Positions 44,991 through 53,586 of a stretch of DNA of 64,000 nt are shown here, one piece after another. Each line of letters begins with the position of its first letter. Position 1 is the stretch's first letter. Source of the stretch: Brackiella oedipodis DSM 13743 (lineage in GTDB: Bacteria > Pseudomonadota > Gammaproteobacteria > Burkholderiales > Burkholderiaceae_B); the NCBI RefSeq assembly GCF_000621025.1, contig NZ_JHZJ01000009.1, positions 248,001 through 312,000 on the forward strand, written 5' to 3'. The notes under the pieces are model-generated. The model ran no database searches. It had not been told where the DNA came from and saw only the letters and a program-made list of their open reading frames with translations. Both the position numbers and the translations under genes were made by a program.

Positions 44991-47147
44991 ATGACTGATA
45001 TAAATAACAACTCAACAAATGTGACCCCAGAGTCTGATACTAATCCAGAAGAGATTAAGCAAGACTATCTTCAGGAGTTGGCGCAAAAACCAAGTGGTGA
45101 ATTGTTTAATCGTGAGTTGTCATTGATTAAATTTAATCGTCGCGTGCTGGCCATGGCACAAAACCTTAATGTGCCGCTATTGGAGCGCTTACGTTATATC
45201 TGCATTGTGAGTTCTAATTTGGATGAATTCTTTGAAGTCCGAGTAGCTACGATCAAACAGCAACAACTCGAAAATCCAAATCGTGTTGGCGTCGAGGGCA
45301 TGATGCCCCATGAGGTTTTTGAGCAAATCCAAAAAGACGTGCACCAACTGGTCGATACTCAATATCACATCCTTAACAAAGAAATTCTGCCCGCATTGCG
45401 TGAGCATGATGTATTTGTTTTTCGCACCGCGGATTACACGCCGGAAATTACCAAATGGGCGCACGAAGTTTTCTTAAACGAGATTATGCCCGTGCTCACA
45501 CCTATCGGACTAGATCCTTCACATCCTTTCCCGCGTGTTTACAACAAGAGCCTGAACTTTATTGTCTCAGTTGAGGGCAAAGATGCCTTTGGTCGCGAAG
45601 CTTCGATTGCGATTGTACAAGCACCACGTGTCTTACCGCGTTTGATCGCCATTCCTGAGGAAGTCTGCGGTATTAAACACGGCTATACGTTGTTATCAAG
45701 TTTCTTGCAACAATTCGTTTACGAATTATTCCCCGGCATGCAAGTCAAAGGCTTGTTCCAATGGCGCGTAACACGTAATAGTGACTTATATTTAGACGAA
45801 GATGATGTCACCGATCTACGCAAAGCCTTGCAAGGCGAGCTATCGCAACGTAATTTTGGTAGTGCTGTTCGTCTAGAAATCGATTCACGCGTAACTGACG
45901 AGCTCAAACACTTTTTACAAAAAGAATTTGGTCTGACTGACGCCGACACCTATCTGACTGATGGCTCAGTTAATCTGACACGCTTCTCACCGCTTTGCGA
46001 CATTAATGTAGGGCCAGGTTTTGTGTTTGAGTCTTTTCAGGCTGACTACCCAAAGGTCCTCGATGTGGGGGGTGAACCCTCCGCCATGTTTGATGTGATT
46101 CGCAAACAAGATATATTATTGCATCATCCCTACCAATCCTTCAAACCCGTCTTAGAGTTTCTCAGAGCGGCGGCGCTCGATCCCGATGTGCTTTCCATCA
46201 AACAAACGATTTACCGTACGGGCGAAGAGTCTGAGCTTATGCGCATCTTACTGAATGCGGCCAAATCTGGTAAAGAAGTGACGGTAATTGTTGAGTTATT
46301 GGCGCGCTTTGATGAACAAACCAATATTAATTGGGCTGCTAAGCTCGAATCTGTCGGAGCCCATGTGGTATATGGTGTCGTAGGTCATAAGACACACGCT
46401 AAAATGGCGCTCGTATTACGACGCGAAAACAACAAATTAGTGCGTTATGGTCACTTAGGTACAGGTAACTACCATGCCAAAACAGCCAGACTCTATACCG
46501 ATTTTGGTTTACTCACCGTAGCGCCGGATATTACCAGCGATATGGATAAAACCTTTAATTTACTCACAGGCTTAGGGGCTCGTCGTCCGTTACAAACCTT
46601 GTTGCAATCGCCATTTACAATGTGGCAAAAATTGGTCGAGTTAATTTACGACGAAGCCGAAAATGCCCGTAACGGCAAAAAAGCCGTGATTATGGCCAAA
46701 ATGAATTCCTTGCTTGAGCCGATGATTATTGATGCGCTCTATCATGCCAGCCAAGCAGGAGTGCAAATTGAGCTGGTAGTACGTGGCATTTGTACGCTCA
46801 AACCAGGCGTGCCAGGCTTATCCGAAAATATCCACGTACGTTCGATTGTCGGCCGTTTCTTGGAGCATTCTCGTGTCTTTTATTTCTATCGTGACGGCGA
46901 AGAACGACTCTATCTATCTTCCGCAGACTGGATGGATCGTAACTTCTTCAGAAGGGTAGAAGTGGCTTTCCCAGTGCGCGATCCTAAGCTCAAAAAACGC
47001 GTGATTTATGAAGCCTTTACCGCCGCGCTTGAAGATAATCAATTAGCATGGCAAGAGCAACCTGACGGCACCTACAAACGCGTAGAATGTGCTGAAGGCG
47101 AAGAGCCATTTAATATCCATGAGAAGTTATTGCAACGATTTGAGTAA
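44991..47147 (+). CDS. ppk1: Polyphosphate kinase 1
   Basis: Polymerises the ATP gamma-phosphate into polyphosphate. I chose the ATG at 44991 (718 aa), preceded by AGGAAA at good spacing. An upstream frame to 44952 lacks one. The N domain shows FNRELSLIKFNRRVLAMA and IVSSNLDEFFEVRV. The phospho-His lies in HKTHAKMALVLRRE, and YGHLGTGNYH and the C-terminal YLSSADWMDRN are conserved. An inverted repeat ATTGTA-n6-TACAAT (44900-44917) precedes the gene. It is followed by pstS. Confidence 0.96.
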   Translation: MTDINNNSTNVTPESDTNPEEIKQDYLQELAQKPSGELFNRELSLIKFNRRVLAMAQNLNVPLLERLRYICIVSSNLDEFFEVRVATIKQQQLENPNRVGVEGMMPHEVFEQIQKDVHQLVDTQYHILNKEILPALREHDVFVFRTADYTPEITKWAHEVFLNEIMPVLTPIGLDPSHPFPRVYNKSLNFIVSVEGKDAFGREASIAIVQAPRVLPRLIAIPEEVCGIKHGYTLLSSFLQQFVYELFPGMQVKGLFQWRVTRNSDLYLDEDDVTDLRKALQGELSQRNFGSAVRLEIDSRVTDELKHFLQKEFGLTDADTYLTDGSVNLTRFSPLCDINVGPGFVFESFQADYPKVLDVGGEPSAMFDVIRKQDILLHHPYQSFKPVLEFLRAAALDPDVLSIKQTIYRTGEESELMRILLNAAKSGKEVTVIVELLARFDEQTNINWAAKLESVGAHVVYGVVGHKTHAKMALVLRRENNKLVRYGHLGTGNYHAKTARLYTDFGLLTVAPDITSDMDKTFNLLTGLGARRPLQTLLQSPFTMWQKLVELIYDEAENARNGKKAVIMAKMNSLLEPMIIDALYHASQAGVQIELVVRGICTLKPGVPGLSENIHVRSIVGRFLEHSRVFYFYRDGEERLYLSSADWMDRNFFRRVEVAFPVRDPKLKKRVIYEAFTAALEDNQLAWQEQPDGTYKRVECAEGEEPFNIHEKLLQRFE

Positions 47148-47180
47148 TAATGCTTGTGGTTAATAAGCAGCATACGGTAA

Positions 47181-47217
47181 ATGTAATAAAACTGTAACTT
47201 ATTGTCTTTACTATACT
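47181..47217 (+). promoter_or_regulatory. Pho box and -10 element upstream of pstS
   Basis: ATGTAATAAAACTGTAAC (47181-47198) matches the PhoB consensus CTGTCATAAATCTGTCAC at 14 of 18 positions, as two 7-base direct repeats with the standard 11-base period. TATACT (47212-47217) then serves as -10, the arrangement of PhoB-activated promoters. The match was made by eye. Confidence 0.65.
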
Positions 47218-47254
47218 TCCTTAATAGTTTTTGTCCACTAAGAGGTTTTTGATT

Positions 47255-48301
47255 ATGAAAAAAACAATCTTGAAGAGTTCCCTAGCAGTGTTATTAACTG
47301 CTTCTGCATTCTGCGCTCAAGCAGCTCACACCATCAATGGTGCTGGTGCTTCGTTCCCATATCCTGTCTATGCTAAATGGGCATCTGAATGGAATAAAGC
47401 TACTGGTAACAAATTGAACTACCAATCTATTGGTTCAGGTGGCGGTCAACAACAAATCATCTCCAAAACAGTTGCTTTCGGTGCTTCTGACGATCCAATG
47501 TCTGCCGAAAAACTTAAAGAGAACGATTTATTGCAATTCCCAGCCATCATCGGTGGTACTGTACCAGTCGTCAATGTCGAAGGCGTTAAATCAGGCCAAC
47601 TCGTTTTATCTGGTCCTGTTATCGCTGACATCTTCCAAGGCAAAATCACTAAATGGGACGACAAAGCTATCGCTGAATTGAACCCTGACCTTAAATTACC
47701 TAGCAGCGACATCATCGTAGTACACCGTTCAGACGGTTCAGGTACCACTTTCGGCTGGACTAACTACCTTTCTAAAGTTTCTGATGATTGGAAAAATAAA
47801 GTCGGTCAAGGTAAATCTGTAAAATGGCCGACTGGTCAAGGCGGTAAAGGTAACGAAGGTGTAGCCGGTGTCGTTCGCCAAATGAAAAACACCATTGGTT
47901 ATGTTGAGTATGCATACGCTAAACAAAATAACCTCTCATACGCCAAAATGGTCAACAAAGACGGCAAAACAGTTGAGCCTAAACTAGAAAGCTTCGCCGC
48001 TGCTGCAAAACACGCTGACTGGGATTCTGCACCAGGCATGGGTGTGGTACTTAGCGATGAGCCAGGTGCTGATTCTTGGCCAGTAACGGCAGCTAGCTTC
48101 ATTCTATTGAACAAACAAGTCGACAAACCTGAAGACACTAAAACCGCTTTAGAGTTTTTTGACTGGGCCTTCCAAAATGGTAAAGATAGCGCCGCTTCTA
48201 TCGATTACGTCAGCATTCCAGATGAAGTCGTTGAAAAAATTCGCAAAGAATGGCGCGACAATCTAAAAACTAAAGACGGCTCTCCAGTTTGGGATAAATA
48301 A
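47255..48301 (+). CDS. pstS: Phosphate-binding periplasmic protein PstS
   Basis: Captures inorganic phosphate in the periplasm for PstCAB. The ATG at 47255 (348 aa) begins a clear signal peptide ([19 protein letters not shown], cut after AQA). The mature protein starts with [20 protein letters not shown]. The phosphate site blocks [21 protein letters not shown] and [17 protein letters not shown] are all present. It leads the pstSCAB operon and is preceded by a Pho box. Confidence 0.97.
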   Translation: MKKTILKSSLAVLLTASAFCAQAAHTINGAGASFPYPVYAKWASEWNKATGNKLNYQSIGSGGGQQQIISKTVAFGASDDPMSAEKLKENDLLQFPAIIGGTVPVVNVEGVKSGQLVLSGPVIADIFQGKITKWDDKAIAELNPDLKLPSSDIIVVHRSDGSGTTFGWTNYLSKVSDDWKNKVGQGKSVKWPTGQGGKGNEGVAGVVRQMKNTIGYVEYAYAKQNNLSYAKMVNKDGKTVEPKLESFAAAAKHADWDSAPGMGVVLSDEPGADSWPVTAASFILLNKQVDKPEDTKTALEFFDWAFQNGKDSAASIDYVSIPDEVVEKIRKEWRDNLKTKDGSPVWDK

Positions 48302-48318
48302 TAGGTTCTTACAAAAAA

Positions 48319-49272
48319 ATGAAACAGTCCAAAGGTTACACTGCTAAAACAACAACAGGGAAGGGCGATTTCGCCTTTTTATTAACGACCAAGTTCTTTG
48401 CTTTTTTTGTCTTCGTGCTGTTAATGGCAATCATGATCTCATTGATCATAGGCAGCTGGGACTTAATAAAAACCGATGGACTGTCTTTTATTTTTACCAA
48501 TGATTGGAACCCTGGCACCGATACCTATGGTGCTGTGGTACCCATCATTGGTACCTTAGTCACTTCCTTTATTGCCGTTGTGATCGCGGTGCCGTCTTCT
48601 TTCGGGATTGCTATGTTCCTAACCGAACTAGCACCTACCTGGCTGCGCCGCCCCATTGGTATTGCCGTCGAATTATTAGCGGCTATTCCTTCAATTATTT
48701 ACGGTATGTGGGGTTTGTTTGTCTTTGTACCGATTTTCCAAGAGTACATTCAACCACACCTCATTACTATCTTCGGTAGTATTCCACTGATTGGTCATTT
48801 ATTCGCAGGCCCTCCATTTGGTATTGGTTTGTTCTCTGCGGGTCTGATCCTCTCTATTATGATCATCCCATTTATCGCTTCAGTGATGCGCGATGTCTTT
48901 GAATTGGTTCCTCCGATGTACAAAGAGTCTTGCTATGGCTTAGGCGGCACGACCTGGGAAGTTATGTGGAAAGTTGTACTCCCTTATACACGCGGTGGTG
49001 TGATTGGTGGCATTATGCTAGGTTTAGGTCGAGCACTCGGCGAAACCATGGCAGTGACCTTCGTGATTGGTAACGCCTTCCAAACACCAACCAGTATCTT
49101 CTCACCCTCTAACTCCATTGCTTCTGCGATTGCCAACGAATTTAACGAGGCCGGCGGTATTCAAAAAGCGGCGCTCATGGAATTAGGTTTAATTCTCTTC
49201 TTAATTACAACAGTGGTTCTCGCGTTTTCTAGACTCATGCTCTTACGCATGAAGCAGAAAGAAGGTAAATAG
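48319..49272 (+). CDS. pstC: Phosphate ABC transporter permease PstC
   Basis: One of the two membrane subunits of the Pst importer (317 aa, about six membrane segments). The segment [20 protein letters not shown] and the cytoplasmic loop [20 protein letters not shown] (the EAA motif) are typical. The end [10 protein letters not shown] fits PstC. It follows pstS after 17 bases and precedes pstA. Confidence 0.95.
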   Translation: MKQSKGYTAKTTTGKGDFAFLLTTKFFAFFVFVLLMAIMISLIIGSWDLIKTDGLSFIFTNDWNPGTDTYGAVVPIIGTLVTSFIAVVIAVPSSFGIAMFLTELAPTWLRRPIGIAVELLAAIPSIIYGMWGLFVFVPIFQEYIQPHLITIFGSIPLIGHLFAGPPFGIGLFSAGLILSIMIIPFIASVMRDVFELVPPMYKESCYGLGGTTWEVMWKVVLPYTRGGVIGGIMLGLGRALGETMAVTFVIGNAFQTPTSIFSPSNSIASAIANEFNEAGGIQKAALMELGLILFLITTVVLAFSRLMLLRMKQKEGK

Positions 49273-49295
49273 TCATTAGGTGGAAGTTATCAATC

Positions 49296-50195
49296 ATGTC
49301 AAACACTACAAATTACACAGACAAGCTTAATACGCCCAAAGGCCACTCGGTTCTTAATAACAACAACAAGGTCTTTAAAAAGCGTGCAGTGGTTAACAAA
49401 GTGATGTTGACCTTATCCTGCATTACCTTGATCTTCGGTTTATTTTGGTTATTTTGGATTCTCTTGACCTTGATCCAAAAAGGTGGCGGTGCCTTTGGTA
49501 TGCACCTCTTCTTAGAAAACACCCCAGCCCCAGGCGAGAGCGGTGGTCTCAAAAACGCCATTTACGGTTCGCTATTAATGACGGTCGTCGGTACCGTTAT
49601 TGGTACCCCTGTTGGGATTTTGGCGGGTACGTATATTGCTGAATACGGTCAACGCGGTTGGTTAGCGCCGAGCACTCGATTCCTGAATGACGTCTTGCTA
49701 TCTGCACCGTCTATTATTATCGGTCTCTTTATATATGCGCTCTATGTAGCCAATGCCAAACACTATTCGGGGTGGGCAGGGGCCTTGGCCTTGGCGATTT
49801 TAGTGATTCCAGTGGTCGTACGCACCACTGACAATATGCTGACGCTCATCCCTAATAGCATGCGTGAAGCGGCAGTCGCATTGGGTTGTCCGAAGTGGCG
49901 TATGATCCTTAGCATCTGCTACAAAGCCTCTATGTCAGGATTGATTACCGGTGTCTTATTGGCGATTGCTCGTATTCTCGGTGAAACGGCGCCATTACTC
50001 TTTACTGCGCTCAACAACCAATTCCAAAGTCTCGATATGAATGCGCCGATGGCCAATCTTCCTGTCGTGATTTATCAATATGCCGCTAGTCCATATACTG
50101 ACTGGAATGAATTAGCATGGGCGGGTGCTGCTTTAATTACCTTGTTGGTTCTTGTCTTAAACATTTTAGCGCGTACTTTTTTACGTGCTAAGTAA
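49296..50195 (+). CDS. pstA: Phosphate ABC transporter permease PstA
   Basis: The second membrane subunit of the importer (299 aa). Family blocks: GGLKNAIYGSLLMTVVGTVIG, LLSAPSIIIGLFIYALYV and the EAA loop MREAAVALGCPKWRMILSI. An N-terminal cytoplasmic stretch of about 35 residues precedes the first membrane segment. A purine-rich AGGTGGAAG lies before the ATG. Gaps to pstC and pstB are about 22 bases, consistent with one operon. Confidence 0.95.
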   Translation: MSNTTNYTDKLNTPKGHSVLNNNNKVFKKRAVVNKVMLTLSCITLIFGLFWLFWILLTLIQKGGGAFGMHLFLENTPAPGESGGLKNAIYGSLLMTVVGTVIGTPVGILAGTYIAEYGQRGWLAPSTRFLNDVLLSAPSIIIGLFIYALYVANAKHYSGWAGALALAILVIPVVVRTTDNMLTLIPNSMREAAVALGCPKWRMILSICYKASMSGLITGVLLAIARILGETAPLLFTALNNQFQSLDMNAPMANLPVVIYQYAASPYTDWNELAWAGAALITLLVLVLNILARTFLRAK

Positions 50196-50217
50196 GCTTA
50201 AAATCTAGGAATAATAA

Positions 50218-50997
50218 ATGCCTGAACACATTGTAAGTCCTGAACAGACTAAACTAGAAATCAATAACTTGAACTTTTATTACGGTAAGTTTCATGCCAT
50301 CAAAAACGTCAATATGCGCATCGCTAAAAACTGCGTAACCGCGTTTATTGGTCCGTCTGGCTGCGGTAAGTCTACCTTGCTTCGCACCTTTAACCGTATG
50401 TTTGAGTTATATCCAGGTCAACGAGCCGAGGGTGAAATCCTCTTAGATGGCGAGAACCTACTCACCAGCAAAACCGATATTTCATTGCTCCGCGCCAAAG
50501 TCGGTATGGTCTTCCAAAAACCAACACCATTCCCAATGAGCATTTATGACAATGTGGCCTTTGGTGTAAAACTTTTCGAGAACATCAGTAAGTCCGAAAT
50601 GGATGACCGGGTCGAATGGGCGCTCACTAAAGCCGCGCTATGGACTGAGGTTAAAGACAAACTTAACCAAAGTGGTAATGGTCTTTCGGGTGGTCAACAA
50701 CAACGCTTGTGTATTGCTCGCGGTGTAGCCGTGAAACCCGAAGTGCTTTTATTAGACGAACCTTGTTCTGCACTGGATCCGATCTCTACGGTCAAAATCG
50801 AAGAACTCATCAAAGAACTCAAAGAGGACTATACCGTGGCGATTGTGACTCACAATATGCAACAAGCCTCTCGTTGTTCCGATTACACGGCCTATATGTA
50901 CTTAGGTGAATTAATCGAGTTTGGTGAAACTGACGAGATCTTCTTGCGTCCTACTCGCAAAGAAACGCAAGATTACATTACTGGTCGTTTCGGTTAA
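50218..50997 (+). CDS. pstB: Phosphate ABC transporter ATPase PstB
   Basis: The ATPase that drives phosphate import (259 aa). Walker [19 protein letters not shown]-loop [20 protein letters not shown], signature [14 protein letters not shown], Walker [14 protein letters not shown] and the switch His in [11 protein letters not shown] are all intact. A phoU gene usually follows pstB, but here a terminator and a gene on the other strand follow, so PhoU, PhoB and PhoR must be elsewhere. Confidence 0.97.
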   Translation: MPEHIVSPEQTKLEINNLNFYYGKFHAIKNVNMRIAKNCVTAFIGPSGCGKSTLLRTFNRMFELYPGQRAEGEILLDGENLLTSKTDISLLRAKVGMVFQKPTPFPMSIYDNVAFGVKLFENISKSEMDDRVEWALTKAALWTEVKDKLNQSGNGLSGGQQQRLCIARGVAVKPEVLLLDEPCSALDPISTVKIEELIKELKEDYTVAIVTHNMQQASRCSDYTAYMYLGELIEFGETDEIFLRPTRKETQDYITGRFG

Positions 50998-51056
50998 TCT
51001 GGTTTTACAAGCGGGCAGGCCTTTCAAGTGGCTTGTCTTGCCGGTTGTATGACAGC

Positions 51057-51087
51057 AAAAAGCTGAGTCTATCGACTCAGCTTTTTT
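51057..51087. terminator. Terminator after pstB
   Basis: AGCTGAGTC and GACTCAGCT form a 9-bp stem with loop TATC, flanked by A's and six T's. It could also stop the convergent gene that ends at 51154. Confidence 0.9.
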
Positions 51088-51153
51088 CATGAGTGGGTTT
51101 GCATAGGGCCTGAGCGGGCACATCGCGGTTACTTTCAGCAACCCAGAGCGCGG

Positions 51154-51822
51154 CTATTTATGCTTGGGCTGGGCACAAAAACCTAGCACCGAAGCTCGTT
51201 CTTGAGTGGTAATACATCGAAAAGGACCCGTCAAGGTGGCTTTTTTGTCGTAGCTTAAGATCAAAGGCTGACCTTGTTGACAGGCGTTAAGATGCTTTTC
51301 ACCAAAGGGTTCGGCCGCCTGTAAGGGGCTTGCTGTGGCCTTATCTAGCACCCACAGATGCTCGATGACCGTGTCTAAGTCCTGCTCCGAGATCATGGCG
51401 GCACCGGCCTCAGTTTGCGCATAAAAGCCACCCTCACTATCTAAATACCAGGCTGAAATCGCCGTTACTGTCTGACCGGTATGCAAGCGCAAATCTTGAG
51501 CTTGATCACCTAATGTTAGGATATAGGGAGCATAGGGCAGGGTGACATAGACTTTTTGGGGGCCATTTTGAATATACCATTGGCCATCATCATCTACCGT
51601 GTAATTACGGCTTAAAAAGGCTTGAATTTGCGAATTTTGGATGGTTTCGCCACGACAATCTGCTCGCGCTTGTGCGCTGCCCTGAGGATGAAAACGCCAA
51701 TAGCCATGGCCATCTAAGGAAATCCAACCATAGGCGGCCGGCACATTGGGCCATTTTTTGAGCGCGGCGATGACTTCTTTATCCATTGTTTTCTCGCAAC
51801 TAATAATATATTCGTTAAGCAT
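51154..51822 (-). CDS. Conserved-looking cytoplasmic protein of unknown function
   Basis: A 222-residue protein with no signal peptide or membrane segment. The stretch KKWPNVPAAYGWISLDGHGYWR and YIQNGPQKVYVTLPYAPYIL remind me of a DUF family widespread in Burkholderiales (a protein with unknown role and Trp/Tyr-rich blocks), but I cannot give the family number safely. The ATG at 51822 is chosen because TAGGA lies at good spacing. An internal ATG at 51786 (MDKEVIAALKKWP) would remove 12 residues and fits the family start I remember. It stands alone between the pst terminator and tRNA-Cys. Confidence 0.7.
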   Translation of the reverse strand: MLNEYIISCEKTMDKEVIAALKKWPNVPAAYGWISLDGHGYWRFHPQGSAQARADCRGETIQNSQIQAFLSRNYTVDDDGQWYIQNGPQKVYVTLPYAPYILTLGDQAQDLRLHTGQTVTAISAWYLDSEGGFYAQTEAGAAMISEQDLDTVIEHLWVLDKATASPLQAAEPFGEKHLNACQQGQPLILSYDKKATLTGPFRCITTQERASVLGFCAQPKHK

Positions 51823-52126
51823 CTAAATCCTACTGAGGATCTACTAGATTAACGCAAAAACGCGGACTTGAGGATGTTTTCGGAGGATGCATGCTAGCAA
51901 TGCGCAGAAGGTTATTTGAAGAACCACTTTCGATCTTACCTGACAAATCGGCATGTAGTCATCATCAGGGATCACTTCACTAGCCACTGCGGCGTGAAAG
52001 GAATCAATAAACGACGTTGTTGGAGATTATCTAATCGCCTTGCAAGCTGATTTTAGGGCCGTGCTGCAAAATCAACAAGGTCAAGAAAAGCAAAATGAAG
52101 AAAAGCGAGATGGGAATATGAGAGGG
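51823..52126. other. Non-coding gap with degenerate repeats shared with other gaps
   Basis: These 304 bases have no convincing gene (a 30-codon frame from 51891 behind GGAGG is unremarkable). They share blocks with the gap before the outer-membrane factor: CACTAGCCA-CTG (51978, 57041) and AAGCTGATTTT with GCAAAAT (52044, 57082). TTGAGGATGTT occurs here (about 51868) and at 53533. Confidence 0.55.
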
Positions 52127-52200
52127 TGGAGGCGCAGAGCGGAGTCGAACCGCTCTAGACGGATTTGCAATCCGCTGCATAACCGCTTTGCTACTGCGCC
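52127..52200 (-). tRNA. tRNA-Cys, anticodon GCA
   Basis: On the minus strand GGCGCAG pairs with CTGCGCC, with discriminator T and encoded CCA (52127-52129). The anticodon stem CGGAT/ATCCG holds the loop TTGCAAA, anticodon GCA (52166-52168). The T arm with GGTTCGACTCC is standard. This is probably the only Cys tRNA in such a genome. Confidence 0.95.
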
Positions 52201-52509
52201 ATGGGGATAAATTCTTACTCTTAGGACCCTAAAAGTTAGCCTAAAGCACTTAAATCGTCTACAACGCCTAAACTCATTAGATGTGATAATCACACGTAAT
52301 AAATACGAAATACGTTAGGCATTGACTAGAAACTCTTAATCAATGGATATCAAGGATATTAAAAACATCATGGATAGCAATGCTTATCGATGCTAAGCCA
52401 TCTTAATGATTAAGCACTAAAATAAGACTTAAGGGGTCTTAAAGTAAGTCACACATAATAACATATATTTTTGAAAACACAAAGAATTACGCGCCCCTCT
52501 GGCCAAATT
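52201..52509. other. Gap between tRNA-Cys and queC with a cluster of short palindromes
   Basis: No gene is seen in these 309 bases. Four short palindromes occur: TGTGATAATCACA (52282-52294), GCTTA/TAAGC (52383-52399), CTTAATGATTAAG (52402-52414) and TAAGAC/GTCTTA (52423-52441). The promoter of the tRNA must be at the left end. The palindromes may be operators or a decayed terminator for queC. Confidence 0.45.
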
Positions 52510-53346
52510 TTAGCCTAACCAACGGCTTTGCTCTAAGACCTGTCGCACTTTGGCAACGACCTCATCCTTGTAATTATCGGTCTCTGGTAAAGGCATTAAA
52601 CCCTCTTGATGCGCTCTGAGAACCAGGGGATCGGGTAGACCCGCTTGGGCAAACCCCTTGGCGCGTAAAACATTGGCATGATCATGACCGACAGGGGGGT
52701 ATTGACCATCATAGGCCGTATGCGACCAAGCCAGCGCTGCAAAACAATCTTTAAGCTCATACGACATCAGCACTTCTTGCGCTTTTGATAAGTGCATCAA
52801 CGGGGTCAATACTTGTAAATTGCCTAAGGTGCCAGGTTCACCGGTAAATGTACCTAAGTTGCATGTGGTTTCAAACGCTTTAATAAAATTCTCACGGCAA
52901 TCAGGATACCCACCGTAATCGGCTTGACTCACCCCCGTGATAAGCACGCGGCAATTGAGGGCGTAAGCGCGATTCGCGGCAATGGTTAAAAACAACTGAT
53001 TGCGCATGGGCACAAAGGTGTTTTGTACACCGCTCTGAGGAAGATCCTCTGGACTCGCAAATTGTTCAGGCTCCACCTCACTAGTCAATGGACTAGTGCT
53101 CAACAATACATCCGTAATCTGGCAAACCCCTTGTTTGTCTTCGGCAATACCCGCAAAGGCTGCGACTTTTTTAGCTGCTTGTAATTCGATCGCATGGCGC
53201 TGACCGTAGTCAAAACTTAAGGTATGCACATCATAACCTTGCGCTTTGGCCCAATAGAGACAAGTGGTTGAATCTTGTCCCCCTGAAAAAATCACTAGGG
53301 CTTTTTCTTTTTGGGGAGCAGGATTTGGGGATGAATTGTTTTGCAT
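52510..53346 (-). CDS. queC: 7-cyano-7-deazaguanine synthase, QueC-like, without the zinc cysteines
   Basis: Makes preQ0, the precursor of queuosine, from carboxy-deazaguanine and ammonia with ATP. The PP-loop is IFSGGQDSTTCLYWA, followed by FDYGQRHAIEL and ITGVSQADYGGYPDCR. In most QueC proteins the C-terminus has a zinc site SCY...CGxCxxC. Here the matching stretch reads SHTAYDGQYPPVGHDHANVLR, so the four Cys are replaced, partly by His. I dimly recall similar Cys-free QueC in some beta/gammaproteobacteria, so this may be a subfamily. No other queuosine gene and no preQ1 riboswitch were seen nearby. Length is 278 aa. Confidence 0.88.
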   Translation of the reverse strand: MQNNSSPNPAPQKEKALVIFSGGQDSTTCLYWAKAQGYDVHTLSFDYGQRHAIELQAAKKVAAFAGIAEDKQGVCQITDVLLSTSPLTSEVEPEQFASPEDLPQSGVQNTFVPMRNQLFLTIAANRAYALNCRVLITGVSQADYGGYPDCRENFIKAFETTCNLGTFTGEPGTLGNLQVLTPLMHLSKAQEVLMSYELKDCFAALAWSHTAYDGQYPPVGHDHANVLRAKGFAQAGLPDPLVLRAHQEGLMPLPETDNYKDEVVAKVRQVLEQSRWLG

Positions 53347-53586
53347 GCGATATCCTATTCAATCATTTAGGTAAGGGTGTGGAGTTTAAAAGGCATATAT
53401 CGATAAGAGACATTTTAATAAGTGCACCATGAATTCACAAATCGCTAGCTGGCTCACCTAGATCAAGCGCAAACAAACCACTGTTTCTAAGCGTTGAACA
53501 CGTTGGTAGTACGCTGACATGAAAACGTCAGGTTGAGGATGTTACGATAAGTCATTGCTAATTTCTATTGATTTACGGAGACAGTT

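Noticed and set aside
51891-51983. A 30-codon ORF behind GGAGG in the gap after the unknown 222-aa gene
   Set aside because: Short, no recognisable content, and in a region of degenerate repeats; a chance Shine-Dalgarno is likely.
53347-53400. Possible preQ1 riboswitch before queC
   Set aside because: A CACACCC stretch is reminiscent, but the H-type pseudoknot pattern and the A-rich tail are missing.
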